A DNA stretch of 64,000 nt from Paenibacillus sp. J5C2022 (lineage in GTDB: Bacteria; Bacillota; Bacilli; Paenibacillales; Paenibacillaceae). Shown piece after piece: positions 26,981-36,864 of the stretch. How positions within the stretch are numbered: position 1 is the first letter of the stretch; each line of letters opens with the position of its first letter. The stretch spans positions 1-64,000 of the forward strand of contig NZ_JAOQJC010000042.1 of assembly GCF_025567625.1 (NCBI RefSeq). The letters run 5' to 3'. Below the pieces are notes generated by a model. The model saw only the letters and a program-made list of their open reading frames with translations, did no database searches and was not told the origin of the DNA. The position numbers were made by a program, and so were the translations under genes.

Positions 26981-28507
26981 TTACTTCCGGGAAGCCGGTT
27001 CCCATTCCGCATACATCTCCGGCACGAACTTCACTTCCGGATAGCTGCTGTCAGCTCCCGCCGCCAGCTCGCCGCCATCTCCCTTCAGATGCTTATTGAA
27101 GAAGTCGAGAATGTATGCTTTCACGATGCGGTCGGAGCGCTTCGGATCGATATTCCCGTTCAAGCCGATATACTTCAGCACTGGAGAGATGAACTGAGCG
27201 TCAGAGAAATTGTAGTGCTTCGTATCCTCCACATACAAGATGGACGCTCCGTTCTGCGCGAGCTGCTTCAGATGCGCCAGATCCTGCTCGAACTCCGCTT
27301 GATGCGACTCGAACTCCTCTCGGGTAGCCCCCAACTTGTCCAGCTCTTCGTCGGTGAACGTATTCTGTTCCACGAGCTTCTTCTGATTCTGATAGACTTC
27401 ATCGGATAGCATGAACATGAACGGCTTGCCTAGTGCCGCTTCCCCGCGCTTCCTGAACAGCGGACCGTCCATGTTGATGGAGGCTTTGATTCTGGCATCG
27501 AATGCCGAATCGTAAGCGGTAGCGCCGCCGAAGGAGTGGCCGAATACGCCGATCCGGTCCAGCGCCAGCTTGCCCGCTGCTTCGCCTGCTATCTCGCCGG
27601 ACTGAAGCTTCTCCAATTGATCCAGCACGAACGCCACATCCTCCGTCCATACTTTGCCGATCGCATCCAGTGTCTCGATTTCGAAGCCCAGCTTGGAGGT
27701 CGTGTTCGTCGTTACTCTGCCATCCGGGAAGAAGGTCGCGAATGTGCTATACGTATGGTCAATTGAAGCGACAATATAGCCTTGGCTGGCCAGCTCCTCC
27801 GCTTGCGACACATGGAATTGCCGGGTCGTGCCGAATCCGTGATTAAGAACGATGACGGGGTAAGCTTCCTGATCGCCGGCAATCTCCGCACCTGCATAGG
27901 AGTGGCTTGGAATATATTTCAGATAGTCGCCGAACGCCTCTACGGGTCCCTTCAGGCCGCCCAGCATCTCTGCAATCTGCTCGCTCTCTGACATCCGGGC
28001 CATGTCCGGGAAGAAGAGCTCGGGCTGCCCGCTTGTCCGCTCCGCAGGATACCACAGCTGGACGATCAGCTCCCGATTGCCCTCTGGCTGGTCATCGAAC
28101 GTCTCTTCGCGCGCTTCGTCGATCCAGTGGAATTGCTCTGTCCCAATCGCATATTGCCCAGTAGGCTCGGGCATCTTCACGACCGGGAAGGCATACAGCA
28201 GCAGACCGGTCTTGAGCAGCAGAAGCGAGACGATGGTGTAGAAGGGAATCGTCAGCATCTTGGACAATCGTCGCCGCTCTTTCCCTGTCATATAGTCCAT
28301 CGTCGCCATCGTGACGGCGATTATGGTGAACAAGTAAGGCACGATAAGGTGAATGCGGTACCCTTCCAGCGTTACATGCAGGACAAGCAGCAGGGCGCTC
28401 ACACCGCCCGCAATTAGCAGGTGGAGACGGCGGTTGTGCTTTGCGGTCAGCAGGAACGCCAGATAACCGATATTGCTGGCGAGCAGCAGCCATTCGAATA
28501 TTCTCAT
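26981..28507 (-). CDS. Membrane-anchored alpha/beta hydrolase, PAF-acetylhydrolase-like
   Basis: A 508-residue protein. Three or four membrane segments occupy the first 110 residues. A large alpha/beta hydrolase domain follows, with VIVLNHGFGTTRQFH (oxyanion region) and the nucleophile elbow IGVFGHSFGGATAY (Ser in GHSFG). The acid is probably in SINMDGPL and the His in EDTKHYNFSD. This is the pattern of the platelet-activating-factor acetylhydrolase/dienelactone-hydrolase-like group, which act on short acyl esters or phospholipids. The natural substrate is unknown. The ATG follows GGGAGG. Confidence 0.85.
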   Translation of the reverse strand: MRIFEWLLLASNIGYLAFLLTAKHNRRLHLLIAGGVSALLLVLHVTLEGYRIHLIVPYLFTIIAVTMATMDYMTGKERRRLSKMLTIPFYTIVSLLLLKTGLLLYAFPVVKMPEPTGQYAIGTEQFHWIDEAREETFDDQPEGNRELIVQLWYPAERTSGQPELFFPDMARMSESEQIAEMLGGLKGPVEAFGDYLKYIPSHSYAGAEIAGDQEAYPVIVLNHGFGTTRQFHVSQAEELASQGYIVASIDHTYSTFATFFPDGRVTTNTTSKLGFEIETLDAIGKVWTEDVAFVLDQLEKLQSGEIAGEAAGKLALDRIGVFGHSFGGATAYDSAFDARIKASINMDGPLFRKRGEAALGKPFMFMLSDEVYQNQKKLVEQNTFTDEELDKLGATREEFESHQAEFEQDLAHLKQLAQNGASILYVEDTKHYNFSDAQFISPVLKYIGLNGNIDPKRSDRIVKAYILDFFNKHLKGDGGELAAGADSSYPEVKFVPEMYAEWEPASRK

Positions 28508-28710
28508 GTTGAATCATCCTCCCATTGATGTGTTAATGCCATTTTAGTAGGGAGGATTATCTTTTTTATGTCGCAATTCTTACTTGTTTCTTACTGCTGC
28601 CGCTGTCTCCTATAAAAAGTAAACATCACTTCCTAAAAAACTGGATTGTTGGAGAGCAACAACATAGGCATAATGAGTTCATATCCATTCGAGGGGGAGA
28701 GGAAATGGCG

Positions 28711-30066
28711 ATGAATAGTAGAAAGTGGCTGCTCGGCGGCATGGCTGCCGCATTGGCTCTCGGACTGACGGCATGCGGCGGAGGCAGCAACAACTCGACA
28801 AACAATCAGCAGTCATCCAAGCCTGCAGACGAAGAGCGCACCGATGACAAGACATCCGGCGAAGAGAAAGTGACGATTACGTTCCAGAATATTTATCCGG
28901 ACCCGTCCGATCCGAAGCATCAGATGCTGCGCACCATTGTAGACAATTACGAAGCGGAGCATCCCGGCGTGAAGATCGAGCTGGACTCGCTCAATACCGA
29001 TCAGCAGAAGCTGAAGCTGAAGACGCAGGCCGCTTCCAAGGAAGTGCCGGACATTACGATCGTCAATCCGTCGGCGCAGATGAAGCCGTTCGTAGAAGCG
29101 GATCTGTTCGCGCCGCTGAACGAGATGGTGGAGAAGAACGGCCTGAGGGATACGTTCCAGGAGGGCATTCTGGATTACTATACGTTCGACGGGAATCTCT
29201 ATGCGCTGCCTGACGGCAACAACATCGCCATCTTCTATTACAATAAAGCTCTGTTCCAGCAGGCGGGCGCTGAAGTGCCTGCGACCTTCGAGGAATTGGT
29301 AGAGACGGCCAAGACGATTAGAGCGGCCGGCATTACGCCGATTGCCATCGGAGAGAAGGATTCCTGGACGGGTTCCTTCCTGTTCATGAACGTACTGCTT
29401 CGCACGAATGGCGGTCCGGGCTTCCTGCAAGACATCGTCGATGGCAAGAAGACGTTCCAGGACCCCGCTTTCCTTGAAGCGGTCGACGCTTTCCAGTCCC
29501 TCGTGCAGGCAGACGCATTCCAGGAGGGCGCCACTTCGTTCGATTATAATGCGGGCGAGAACTTGTTCAAGACGGGCAAGGCGGCCATGTACTTCATGGG
29601 AACGTGGGCGACCGGAGGAATTGAGACCTCGGAAGTCAACAAGGATGACAATATCGGCGTCTTCAAGTTCCCGACTGTGAACGGCAACGGGAGCGAGAAC
29701 GAATTCATGCTGGCTCCCGGCAGCGCCTTCGCGGTATCCAAGCACAGCAAGCATCTGGAAGAGACGCTGGACTTCCTGAACTACTTCATGCTGCATTATC
29801 CGAAGGAAGCGTTCAAGCTGAAGGGCGCCGTCGGCGTGGCGCAAAATATTGACGAGGACTTCGCAGCTGCCGGCTACTCCGGAATGGCCATGGAAGTGCT
29901 TGGCTTGTTCAAGGAAGTGAAGGGCGGGGATATCGCGTTCGACAACACGATGAATCCGGGCACGGCTCAAGTGCACCTGTCCAGCATACAGAAGCTGTTC
30001 GTCGCGAAGAAGGATGCGGCCGATGTGGCCAAGGAGCATCAGAAGGCATACGACGAAAATAATTAA
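28711..30066 (+). CDS. ABC transporter sugar-binding lipoprotein
   Basis: A 451-residue extracellular solute-binding protein (family 1, as in MalE/MsmE). The lipobox LTAC lies near residue 22, followed by a Gly/Ser/Asn-rich linker, so the protein is tethered to the outer face of the membrane. The body has NIYPDPSDPKHQMLRTIV and PDGNNIAIFYYNKALF, typical of binding proteins for oligosaccharides. GGGGGAGAGG supports ATG 28711 better than 28705. It is the first gene of a five-gene run with two permeases and a two-component system. No ATPase gene is nearby. Confidence 0.92.
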   Translation: MNSRKWLLGGMAAALALGLTACGGGSNNSTNNQQSSKPADEERTDDKTSGEEKVTITFQNIYPDPSDPKHQMLRTIVDNYEAEHPGVKIELDSLNTDQQKLKLKTQAASKEVPDITIVNPSAQMKPFVEADLFAPLNEMVEKNGLRDTFQEGILDYYTFDGNLYALPDGNNIAIFYYNKALFQQAGAEVPATFEELVETAKTIRAAGITPIAIGEKDSWTGSFLFMNVLLRTNGGPGFLQDIVDGKKTFQDPAFLEAVDAFQSLVQADAFQEGATSFDYNAGENLFKTGKAAMYFMGTWATGGIETSEVNKDDNIGVFKFPTVNGNGSENEFMLAPGSAFAVSKHSKHLEETLDFLNYFMLHYPKEAFKLKGAVGVAQNIDEDFAAAGYSGMAMEVLGLFKEVKGGDIAFDNTMNPGTAQVHLSSIQKLFVAKKDAADVAKEHQKAYDENN

Positions 30067-30139
30067 TGTGCATCTGAGGGCCAGGGAGAGGAACCTCTCC
30101 CTTCCCTTGGCTGGAAAGCTTGGAAGGAGAATGAATGCC

Positions 30140-31033
30140 TTGAATGTACTGAAAGTATCGAAGTGGACGATCGCGGCATTCGTGCTGCCTCTCTTATTGC
30201 TGTACGTCACCCTCGTGTTCGTCCCGATTGTTGTATCCTTCTACAACGGACTGCTGGATTGGAACGGCATCGGAAAATCGACGTTTGTCGGACTGGACAA
30301 CTTCCGGAGAATGCTGACCGGCGACGATGTGTTCTGGCCGGCGGTGGGACGAACCTTCTTGCTGGCGGGCTTCTCCATGCTGGTCCAGTTGCCGATTGCG
30401 CTGCTCGTAGCCATACTCATTAGCCGTTATGTGCGCAAGCCTAACGTTCTTGTCTCCAGCTATTTTCTGCCTGTTATTCTGTCTGTTGTCGTCATCGGCC
30501 AACTGTGGAAGACGATCTACAATCCGGCGTCGATGGGGGGCATGCTGAACCAGATCTTGATCAAGCTGGGACTTGAGGACTGGACACGCGCATGGCTGAG
30601 CGAGCCCCGCCTGGCGATATTCGCCATCATTGCGGTCGCGCTGTGGCAATATCTTGGCTACCATATCCTCATTCAGTTCACAGGCATACAGAATATACCC
30701 TCCGATATATACGAAGCGGCGAAGATTGACGGTGCCGACGGCTATAAGGCAGACCGCTACATTACGCTGCCGATGATCGTCCCTATCTTCAAAATTTCCG
30801 TCGTGCTGTCGTTCATCGGCTCGCTGCAATCCTTCGATCTGATCATGGTCATGACCGGAGGCGGCCCCGCTCATTCGACTGAAGTGCTGGCCAGTCATAT
30901 GTACAACATGTCGTTCCTGTCCCAGAAGTACGGATATGGCAGCGCAATCGCCATCTTCCTGATCGTTGTCTGCCTGGCTGCGACCGTACTGATCAATTTC
31001 CTGTTCAATCGTCTGGACAAAAAGTACTCGTAA
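30140..31033 (+). CDS. ABC sugar permease, MalF/UgpA type
   Basis: A permease of 297 residues with six membrane segments. The cytoplasmic EAA loop (YEAAKIDGADGYKADRYITLPMIVP) contacts the ATPase. The TTG at 30140 was chosen because AAGGAG lies ten bases before it; the in-frame ATG at 30131 is only one base from that site. The gene follows the binding protein by 73 bp, and the next permease starts 16 bp after it. Confidence 0.9.
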   Translation: MNVLKVSKWTIAAFVLPLLLLYVTLVFVPIVVSFYNGLLDWNGIGKSTFVGLDNFRRMLTGDDVFWPAVGRTFLLAGFSMLVQLPIALLVAILISRYVRKPNVLVSSYFLPVILSVVVIGQLWKTIYNPASMGGMLNQILIKLGLEDWTRAWLSEPRLAIFAIIAVALWQYLGYHILIQFTGIQNIPSDIYEAAKIDGADGYKADRYITLPMIVPIFKISVVLSFIGSLQSFDLIMVMTGGGPAHSTEVLASHMYNMSFLSQKYGYGSAIAIFLIVVCLAATVLINFLFNRLDKKYS

Positions 31034-31049
31034 GAAGGGGGAGCTTCGC

Positions 31050-31937
31050 GTGAGCCGATCTGCGACGATGACCGTTGTCTCCGTTCATCCTGCCAAAGAC
31101 AGAAGAAACAGAAGCTTGTCTCCGGCCAAAGTCCTCATTAGCATCTTGCTGGGAACGCTGCTCGTTACGCAGCTATACCCGCTTATATGGCTGTTCTTGT
31201 ATTCCTTTAAGACGAATGAGGAGATATTGTCGGGAAGCTTCTTCGCCTTGCCGTCGCAATGGCAAGTTCAGAATTATGCCGACGCCATTGCAGGGGGCAA
31301 CTATTGGCGATATTTGATGAACAGCTTGCTCGTCACCTCGGTGACGATGGCTGGCGTTATATTGCTCGCTTCCTTAACGTCGTTCGCCATTACAAGATTT
31401 CGCTGGAAGTACGGTCAGCATGTCCTGCTCGTTTTTTTGCTCGGCATGATGATTCCGATGCAAGGCACGCTGCTGCCGCTTATGATCATGTTCAAAAAAA
31501 TCGATATTTTAAATACACATGCTTCGCTCATTTTGCCCTATATTGCGTTCCAGACCCCGGTTGCCCTGTTTATATTGAGTGGCTTCATGCGAACGATACC
31601 GCATGAAATAGAGGAATCGGGTATAATGGACGGAGCGGGAGTGTTCCGGATTTTCCGCAGCATTGTATTGCCGATATCGATGCCGCCGGTCGTTACGGTA
31701 TGCATTCTGACGTTCATTAATATATGGAACGAATATATATTGGCCGCCACCTTCATCTCGTCGGAGAGGCTGAAGACGCTGCCCTTCGGCGTATACAGCT
31801 TCGTCAGCCAATATTCGGTCAACTACGGCGCGATCGGCGCATTTCTCGTGCTTGGCGCATTGCCTGTCATTCTCATCTACTTCGTGCTGGCAGAGAGAAT
31901 TACGAGAGGTATGGTCGCCGGAGCCGTAAAAGGATAG
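31050..31937 (+). CDS. ABC sugar permease, MalG/UgpE type
   Basis: A 295-residue permease with six membrane segments, and the EAA-type loop in IEESGIMDGAGVFRIFRSIVLPIS. The C-terminal AERITRGMVAGAVKG is typical of the MalG/AraQ group. GTG start with AAGGGGGAG before it. It forms the importer with the two preceding genes and is followed within 8 bp by the histidine kinase gene, so sensor and transporter share a transcript. Confidence 0.92.
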   Translation: MSRSATMTVVSVHPAKDRRNRSLSPAKVLISILLGTLLVTQLYPLIWLFLYSFKTNEEILSGSFFALPSQWQVQNYADAIAGGNYWRYLMNSLLVTSVTMAGVILLASLTSFAITRFRWKYGQHVLLVFLLGMMIPMQGTLLPLMIMFKKIDILNTHASLILPYIAFQTPVALFILSGFMRTIPHEIEESGIMDGAGVFRIFRSIVLPISMPPVVTVCILTFINIWNEYILAATFISSERLKTLPFGVYSFVSQYSVNYGAIGAFLVLGALPVILIYFVLAERITRGMVAGAVKG

Positions 31938-31945
31938 TGGTTCCA

Positions 31946-33775
31946 ATGAACAGATTCGATTCCATCCATGGTCGCTTATTCCCCATATTCCTGCTCAGCA
32001 TGCTGGGCTTGCTGCTTGTCGTGACGGTCGTCTATTACAACCGGGCCACGGACCAGATCAGGGAGAAGGTGAGCGCGATGGCGGAGAAAAATATATCGCA
32101 GACGGTCGGCTTGTTCGATCTGATGCTGCAAGGGTACGACAGCGTCACAAGAGCGCTTAACAGCAACAACGAATTGGTGCGAATGCTGCAGCAATACGGA
32201 GGAGCGGAACCAGTGGAAGCGGTTCAACTGGAGAAGCGCATTACGGACGTGATCGGTGCCGTCTATTATTCCAGGAAAGATATTGTAGGTATCCACATTC
32301 TTACGAATAAAGACAAGGTGTTCAGCTTCGAGAAGTCGTTCGGCGCTTCCGTCAGGGATTATGCCCGGACGGCCTGGTTCGCGGAGTTGAAGGCATCGAC
32401 AGGCGAGATGAAATGGTTGGGCGTATTCCCGGAATCGCTGCTTAGCGAGGGAATAAACCAGCCTGTTTTCGCATTCGGCCGTCAGCTATTCGATCTCGAC
32501 ACCTTGAAGACGATCGGCGTCGTCTTGATCGAGACGGATGCCGAAGCGATGCTGTCGGCGCTGTCCAATGCCAGTCTGGGACCTGGCAGCGAAGTGATTA
32601 TCCGAGATGCCGCCGGAACGGATATGCTGAGCACACTGTCCGCATCGAACGCTTCCTTGGAGCTTGCCGGGAATTGGCCTGAAGCGGAGCTAGTCGGCAA
32701 CCGGATTATCGTACGGGAGACGGCGGATGCCATGATGACGGCGGCGAGAATCGGACTGGCGGACTGGACGATGATCGGCATTACCCCGAACCGGGAGCTG
32801 CAGCTGGAGCTGAAGGAGACGCAGCAATTTCTGCTGACGCTGTCGCTTCTGTTAATCGTGGCATCCACCGTGCTTGCGACGCTTGTGTCGCGTTCGTTCT
32901 CTTCGCCCTTCAAGCGGCTGATCGGGCAGATGAAGCGGGTGGAGCTTGGCAACTTCAAGGGAGAGGTGCAGGTTCGTTCCTATTATGAGATTAACGTGCT
33001 GGTAGGTTCCTTCAACCGCATGGTCCGGCAGATGGATGAGCTGATCGAACGGACGAAGCTGGCTTCCATCAGCGAGAAGAACGCTCAGCTGCAGGCGCTG
33101 CAAGCGCAAGTCAACCCCCACTTCCTGTTCAATACGCTCGATATGATCTATTGGATGCTGGACGAGCGGGAGAATGATCGGCTCGGCAGGGTCATCCTGG
33201 CTCTGTCCAGCATGTTCAGGTACAGCAGCGATTGGGAAGATGCTTCGCGTGCGAAGCTGTGCAACGAGCTGGAGCAATTCAGGCATTACTTCGCAATCAT
33301 TGAGACGAGGATGGCCGGCCGTATTCGTACTTCCATTGAGGTGGAGGAGCGCTGGCTGGATTTGGAGGTGCCCAAAATGATCTTGCAGCCGATCGTTGAG
33401 AATGCGGTGAAATACGGGCTTGAGCCCTCGAAGCGGCAGCAGCGGGAGGGGCGGCTCCGTGTATATTCCCGTCAGGCGGCGGGGAAGCTGGAGATCGTTG
33501 TAGAGGATGATGGAGTCGGCATGGAGGAAGAGACGCTCCATCGGTTGCGGGATGCGCTGGAAGACATGCAGGAGCCGGGAGCCGCAAGTGAAGAACCGAG
33601 GTTGCGCCGCGGCATCGGATTGCTGAATGTGCACCGCAGAATAAGGTTAATGTATGGGAACGGCTACGGCTTGCATATAACAAGCGTATGCGGGCAAGGC
33701 ACCGCGGTTGCAGCCTCGTTCCCGATGCCGGGCGGAGAGGGAGGCGGCTGGAATGAACATTCTTGTGGTAGATGA
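31946..33775 (+). CDS. Sensor histidine kinase, YesM type
   Basis: A 609-residue membrane kinase. TM1 is at about 11-32, an extracellular Cache-like sensor at about 35-285 and TM2 at about 292-315, followed by HAMP. The His_kinase motif is QVNPHFLFNTLDMIYWML, whose His is the phosphorylation site. The ATPase domain has IVENAVKYGLEPSKR and DDGVGM. The ATG at 31946 follows AAAGGA. The end overlaps the start of the response regulator gene by 23 bp. It is likely to sense the sugar moved by the preceding transporter. Confidence 0.92.
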   Translation: MNRFDSIHGRLFPIFLLSMLGLLLVVTVVYYNRATDQIREKVSAMAEKNISQTVGLFDLMLQGYDSVTRALNSNNELVRMLQQYGGAEPVEAVQLEKRITDVIGAVYYSRKDIVGIHILTNKDKVFSFEKSFGASVRDYARTAWFAELKASTGEMKWLGVFPESLLSEGINQPVFAFGRQLFDLDTLKTIGVVLIETDAEAMLSALSNASLGPGSEVIIRDAAGTDMLSTLSASNASLELAGNWPEAELVGNRIIVRETADAMMTAARIGLADWTMIGITPNRELQLELKETQQFLLTLSLLLIVASTVLATLVSRSFSSPFKRLIGQMKRVELGNFKGEVQVRSYYEINVLVGSFNRMVRQMDELIERTKLASISEKNAQLQALQAQVNPHFLFNTLDMIYWMLDERENDRLGRVILALSSMFRYSSDWEDASRAKLCNELEQFRHYFAIIETRMAGRIRTSIEVEERWLDLEVPKMILQPIVENAVKYGLEPSKRQQREGRLRVYSRQAAGKLEIVVEDDGVGMEEETLHRLRDALEDMQEPGAASEEPRLRRGIGLLNVHRRIRLMYGNGYGLHITSVCGQGTAVAASFPMPGGEGGGWNEHSCGR

Positions 33776-34934
33776 CGAAGAGGTCATACGCACGGGCATT
33801 GAACGGACGATACGCCGCTACTTTCCCCATTACGCCATCTATATGGCTGCGGATGTGGAAGAAGCGGCAGAGCTGCTTCAGCGGTGGCCGATGGATCTGG
33901 TGCTTACCGACGTGCTTATGCCCGGCATGACCGGGCTGGAGCTGATCGAGCTTTCGTTGAAGCGTCATTCGCATATTCAGTGGGTTGTGATATCCGCCCA
34001 TTCCGAATTTGCTTATGCGCAAGAAGCGGTTCGGTTAGGAGCGAGAGATTACTTGTTGAAGCCGATTGGCAGAGACATCCTGATTGGGAAGATCAGCGAG
34101 CTCGCAGCGGAGATTGAGCAGGCCCATGAACGGGATAAGGAAGCGCAGCTGCTGAGCCGGAATTTGCATGTGCTGCGCAGCGCCGTATTCGCCCGTCTGG
34201 CCTCCGGTCTGGATCTGGGCGGTATCGATCTGACGTCCATCGTCGGCAGCCACCCTCACTTTCAATTAATAATGGTGCGCATGGATAGCGATGCCGATCT
34301 TACGCTGGAGCATTTCATTGTGGACAATGTGCTGTCGGAATTGATTGATCAAGCCGGTGAAGGCTTCGTCGCCAATGTGTATGCCAGGAGCTTGCTCGGT
34401 CTGGTGACGCTGCGGGAGGAAGGGGGCATGCGTTCGCTTATCGAGCGGTTGCGCGCGCATCTGAAGCGGTATTTGAAGATTCCATTTCAAGTGCTGCATA
34501 CGGAACGGATGACGGATCTATCCGCTGTGCCGCGGCAAGTCAGTCATATGCTCAAGACGTCCGAGTCCGGTGTCTACGACCATTGCGCCAGCGGCGGGGA
34601 GAAGGCGGTGGAGGTGGCGCTGCAATATATTCACGCCCGCTTCTCGTCGGAGTTGACGCTGGAGAAGGTAGCCGCTGTCGTCTACCTGAATCCGGTCTAT
34701 CTGAGTCAATTGTTCAAGCAGAAGACCGGCGGCGGATTCAAGGAATATGTGACCGGGCTGCGACTGGAGCGTGCGATGGAGATGCTGTGGGGAACGGAGC
34801 TGAAGATCAGCGACATCGCGGAGCGGGTCGGCTACCCCGATGTGCGGCATTTCTCGCAAGTATTCCGCAAGAAGAGCGGCTGCACGCCATCGGAGTTCCG
34901 CCAGCGGAATATGTCGTGCAGTCAGCCGGAATAG
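33753..34934 (+). CDS. Response regulator with AraC-type output domain, YesN type
   Basis: A 393-residue protein. The N-terminal receiver (MNILVVDDEEVIRTGIER) has its phospho-Asp in LVLTDVLMPGMTG. The middle part (about 130-290) is the usual variable linker of YesN proteins. The C-terminal pair of helix-turn-helices (about 295-390) is of the AraC type (LEKVAAVVYLNPVYLSQLFK and IAERVGYPDVRHFSQVF). The ATG at 33753 has GGGAGG before it. It would activate the preceding transporter operon. A palindrome array begins about 75 bp after the stop. Confidence 0.92.
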   Translation: MNILVVDDEEVIRTGIERTIRRYFPHYAIYMAADVEEAAELLQRWPMDLVLTDVLMPGMTGLELIELSLKRHSHIQWVVISAHSEFAYAQEAVRLGARDYLLKPIGRDILIGKISELAAEIEQAHERDKEAQLLSRNLHVLRSAVFARLASGLDLGGIDLTSIVGSHPHFQLIMVRMDSDADLTLEHFIVDNVLSELIDQAGEGFVANVYARSLLGLVTLREEGGMRSLIERLRAHLKRYLKIPFQVLHTERMTDLSAVPRQVSHMLKTSESGVYDHCASGGEKAVEVALQYIHARFSSELTLEKVAAVVYLNPVYLSQLFKQKTGGGFKEYVTGLRLERAMEMLWGTELKISDIAERVGYPDVRHFSQVFRKKSGCTPSEFRQRNMSCSQPE

Positions 34935-35009
34935 CGTGTAGAGTGTAGAGTGTGCCAAGCTCACGCTGGTAGTTCGAGGCTTCGCGGGTGCGTCTCGGCG
35001 GTGGTGCGA

Positions 35010-35598
35010 TTGTACGAAAAATCGTACAAAAGAGTTGGGTCGAGCGTCTGGAGCGGGTGGTTTGTATGAAAAATCGTACAATCGTGGCAAATATGCACCG
35101 GCAGGCAGTGGAGTTGTACGAAAAATCGTACAAAAGTGACGGATCGAGCGTCTGGAGCGGGTGGTTTGTATGAAAAATCGTACAAACGTGGCAGATATGC
35201 ACCGGCAGGCAGTGAAGTTGTACGAAAAATCGTACAAAAGAGTTGGATCGAGCGTCTGGAGCGGGTGGTTTGTATGAAAAATCGTACAAACGTGGCAGAT
35301 ATGCACCGGCAGGCAGTGGAGTTGTACGAAAAATCGTACAAAAGAGTTGGATCGAGTGCTGAGGTGAGGTGGTTTGTATGGAAAATCGTACAAACGTGGC
35401 AGATATGCACCGGCAGGCAGTGGAGTTGTACGAAAAATCGTACAAAAAAGTTGGATCGAGCGTCTGGGGCGGGTGATTTGTATGGAAAATCGTACAAATC
35501 TGGCAAATATGCACCGGCAGGCAGTGGAGTTGTACGAAAAATCGTACAAAAGAGTTGGATCGAGTGCTGAGGTGAGGTGGTTTGTATGAAATATCGAA
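35010..35598. repeat. 104-bp tandem array with palindromes every 52 bp
   Basis: Five full 104-bp units (starting 35010, 35114, 35218, 35322, 35426) plus a partial sixth from 35530. Each unit holds two hairpins. The first is perfect: TTGTACGA-AAAA-TCGTACAA. The second has arms TTTGTATGA or TTTGTATGG with TCGTACAAA and the loop AAAA. Their centres lie 52 bp apart throughout. In the second hairpin the T opposite G, and in the GG form the G opposite T, are G.U pairs if the plus strand is transcribed. Long open frames on the minus strand run through the array only because 104 is not a multiple of three. I regard none as coding. Confidence 0.92.
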
Positions 35599-35665
35599 CA
35601 CCTCCTTGAGTGCGAGCCTTTAGTTTCAATTGCGTGCACGAAATGGAATAGACAATAGTTGGAAG

Positions 35666-35705
35666 GGAGCCTTTGCAATTGCATCAATTGCGAGGCTCTT
35701 TTTCG
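35666..35705 (+). terminator. Intrinsic terminator after the palindrome array
   Basis: The stem GAGCCT..GCAATTG pairs with CAATTGC..AGGCTC with a 2-nt centre. It is followed by TTTTT on the plus strand only. It ends any transcript coming through the array from the two-component operon. Confidence 0.8.
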
Positions 35706-36110
35706 TGCCGACATGCAGCGCGATAGGGGCCGAAAAGAAGGATAGCGCATCAGCCTGAGGGAGGAGAGTAACTGGTTAAGCGGCGGCTGAAGGGGATGGC
35801 ACATAGCTTGGAGCGACGGGAGTAGCTGGTTAGTCGGCAGCAGAACATAGCGCATAGCTTGATGCAGGATAAGTAGCAGGATATTTGTCATAACGTGTAG
35901 AATAGTCCAAGGTATACCTTGTTTTTGGAACAAATGCCAGGTGTGCTGCGTATTAACTTAGGGTAGTTGACGGTATGACTGCTCTAATGAGAGCTATCCG
36001 AATGGGCTGTAATGACCGATAGGAATGTTGTCAAGGAAAACTTGGCACAAGAGAGCATACCCCTTGAAATTCGAAAATAGGTTAAGTCATAGCGAAGGAG
36101 GTGTGTACGG
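35706..36110 (+). other. Intergenic region upstream of the vWA/TelA operon
   Basis: 405 bp with no supported gene. It must hold the promoter of the operon that starts at 36111; I could not place it with confidence. The ribosome site AAGGAGG at 36095-36101 closes the region. Confidence 0.4.
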
Positions 36111-36851
36111 GTGGGTGCCATGAAATGGCTGAAACTGGCGGGATTGGTCGTCGGCATAACGATTATGAATGTCATCGTACTGTCGCCGGGACTGCTGGGG
36201 CTGCGAATAGGCGGGGACAGCGCTATTGAGACCGCTTTCGCTGCGACTGTACTCATTATGAGCCTGATTGTCCTTCTATATGGCAGCTACGTGCTGACGA
36301 AGCCAACCGCTATCGTGCCAGTACAGCATATTCAGTCGCATGAGGACTATGCGGCCGCGCTGGAGCGCTACAGAGATGTCAAGCCGTTGGCGAAGGAGAT
36401 CGTGCTGGCATTGGATCAATTGGAACGGATCGTGAGGAAGAAGGGGGCCTTGATGGAGGTGCTGAGCCAGCGCTTCCAGCCGCAAGAGCTTAGCTATAGG
36501 AAGTTCACCGCTGTCATTGCGGAAGTGGAGAAGCTGTTCTATGCCAACTGCAGAAGCATGCTGAACAAATTGGGCGTATTCGATGCTTCGGAGTTCTCCA
36601 GGCTTGCGAGCGGGGAGTTGCCCAATCGCTTCTCGAGCAAGCTTCTGCATGAGAAACGGGAGCTCTATGCTTCCTATATGTCGGCGGTATCCGGCTACCT
36701 GGATGCGAATGAGAGCATCCTGCTGAAGCTCGACAAGCTGCTGCTTGAGATCGCGCGGCTGGACAGCATGGATTATCGGGATGTCGAGAATATGGCATGC
36801 ATGAAGGAGATTGACGCACTAATCAAGCAGACGAAATATTATCAGGCATGA
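36111..36851 (+). CDS. Two-TM protein with helical cytoplasmic domain, XpaC-like context
   Basis: A 246-residue membrane protein starting with GTG (AAGGAGG nine bases before). TM1 is at about 5-25 and TM2 at about 42-62; the remaining 180 residues are polar and helix-rich (for example ALDQLERIVRKKGALMEVL). I do not recognise the family with certainty. In size, topology and position next to a TelA gene it resembles XpaC, which pairs with TelA-type YaaN in Bacillus. It is the first gene of a three-gene operon with 13-bp and 31-bp gaps. Confidence 0.75.
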   Translation: MGAMKWLKLAGLVVGITIMNVIVLSPGLLGLRIGGDSAIETAFAATVLIMSLIVLLYGSYVLTKPTAIVPVQHIQSHEDYAAALERYRDVKPLAKEIVLALDQLERIVRKKGALMEVLSQRFQPQELSYRKFTAVIAEVEKLFYANCRSMLNKLGVFDASEFSRLASGELPNRFSSKLLHEKRELYASYMSAVSGYLDANESILLKLDKLLLEIARLDSMDYRDVENMACMKEIDALIKQTKYYQA

Positions 36852-36864
36852 AAGGGAGATGGGA

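Noticed and set aside
35010..35598. CRISPR array
   Set aside because: The palindromes are regularly spaced, but the spacers are not unique: they alternate between the same two sequences. No cas gene is nearby.
34518..35933. Long minus-strand open frames (up to 471 codons) through the 104-bp array
   Set aside because: The unit length is not a multiple of three, so the same peptide words appear in all frames in turn. There is no ribosome site, and the frame overlaps the response regulator gene.
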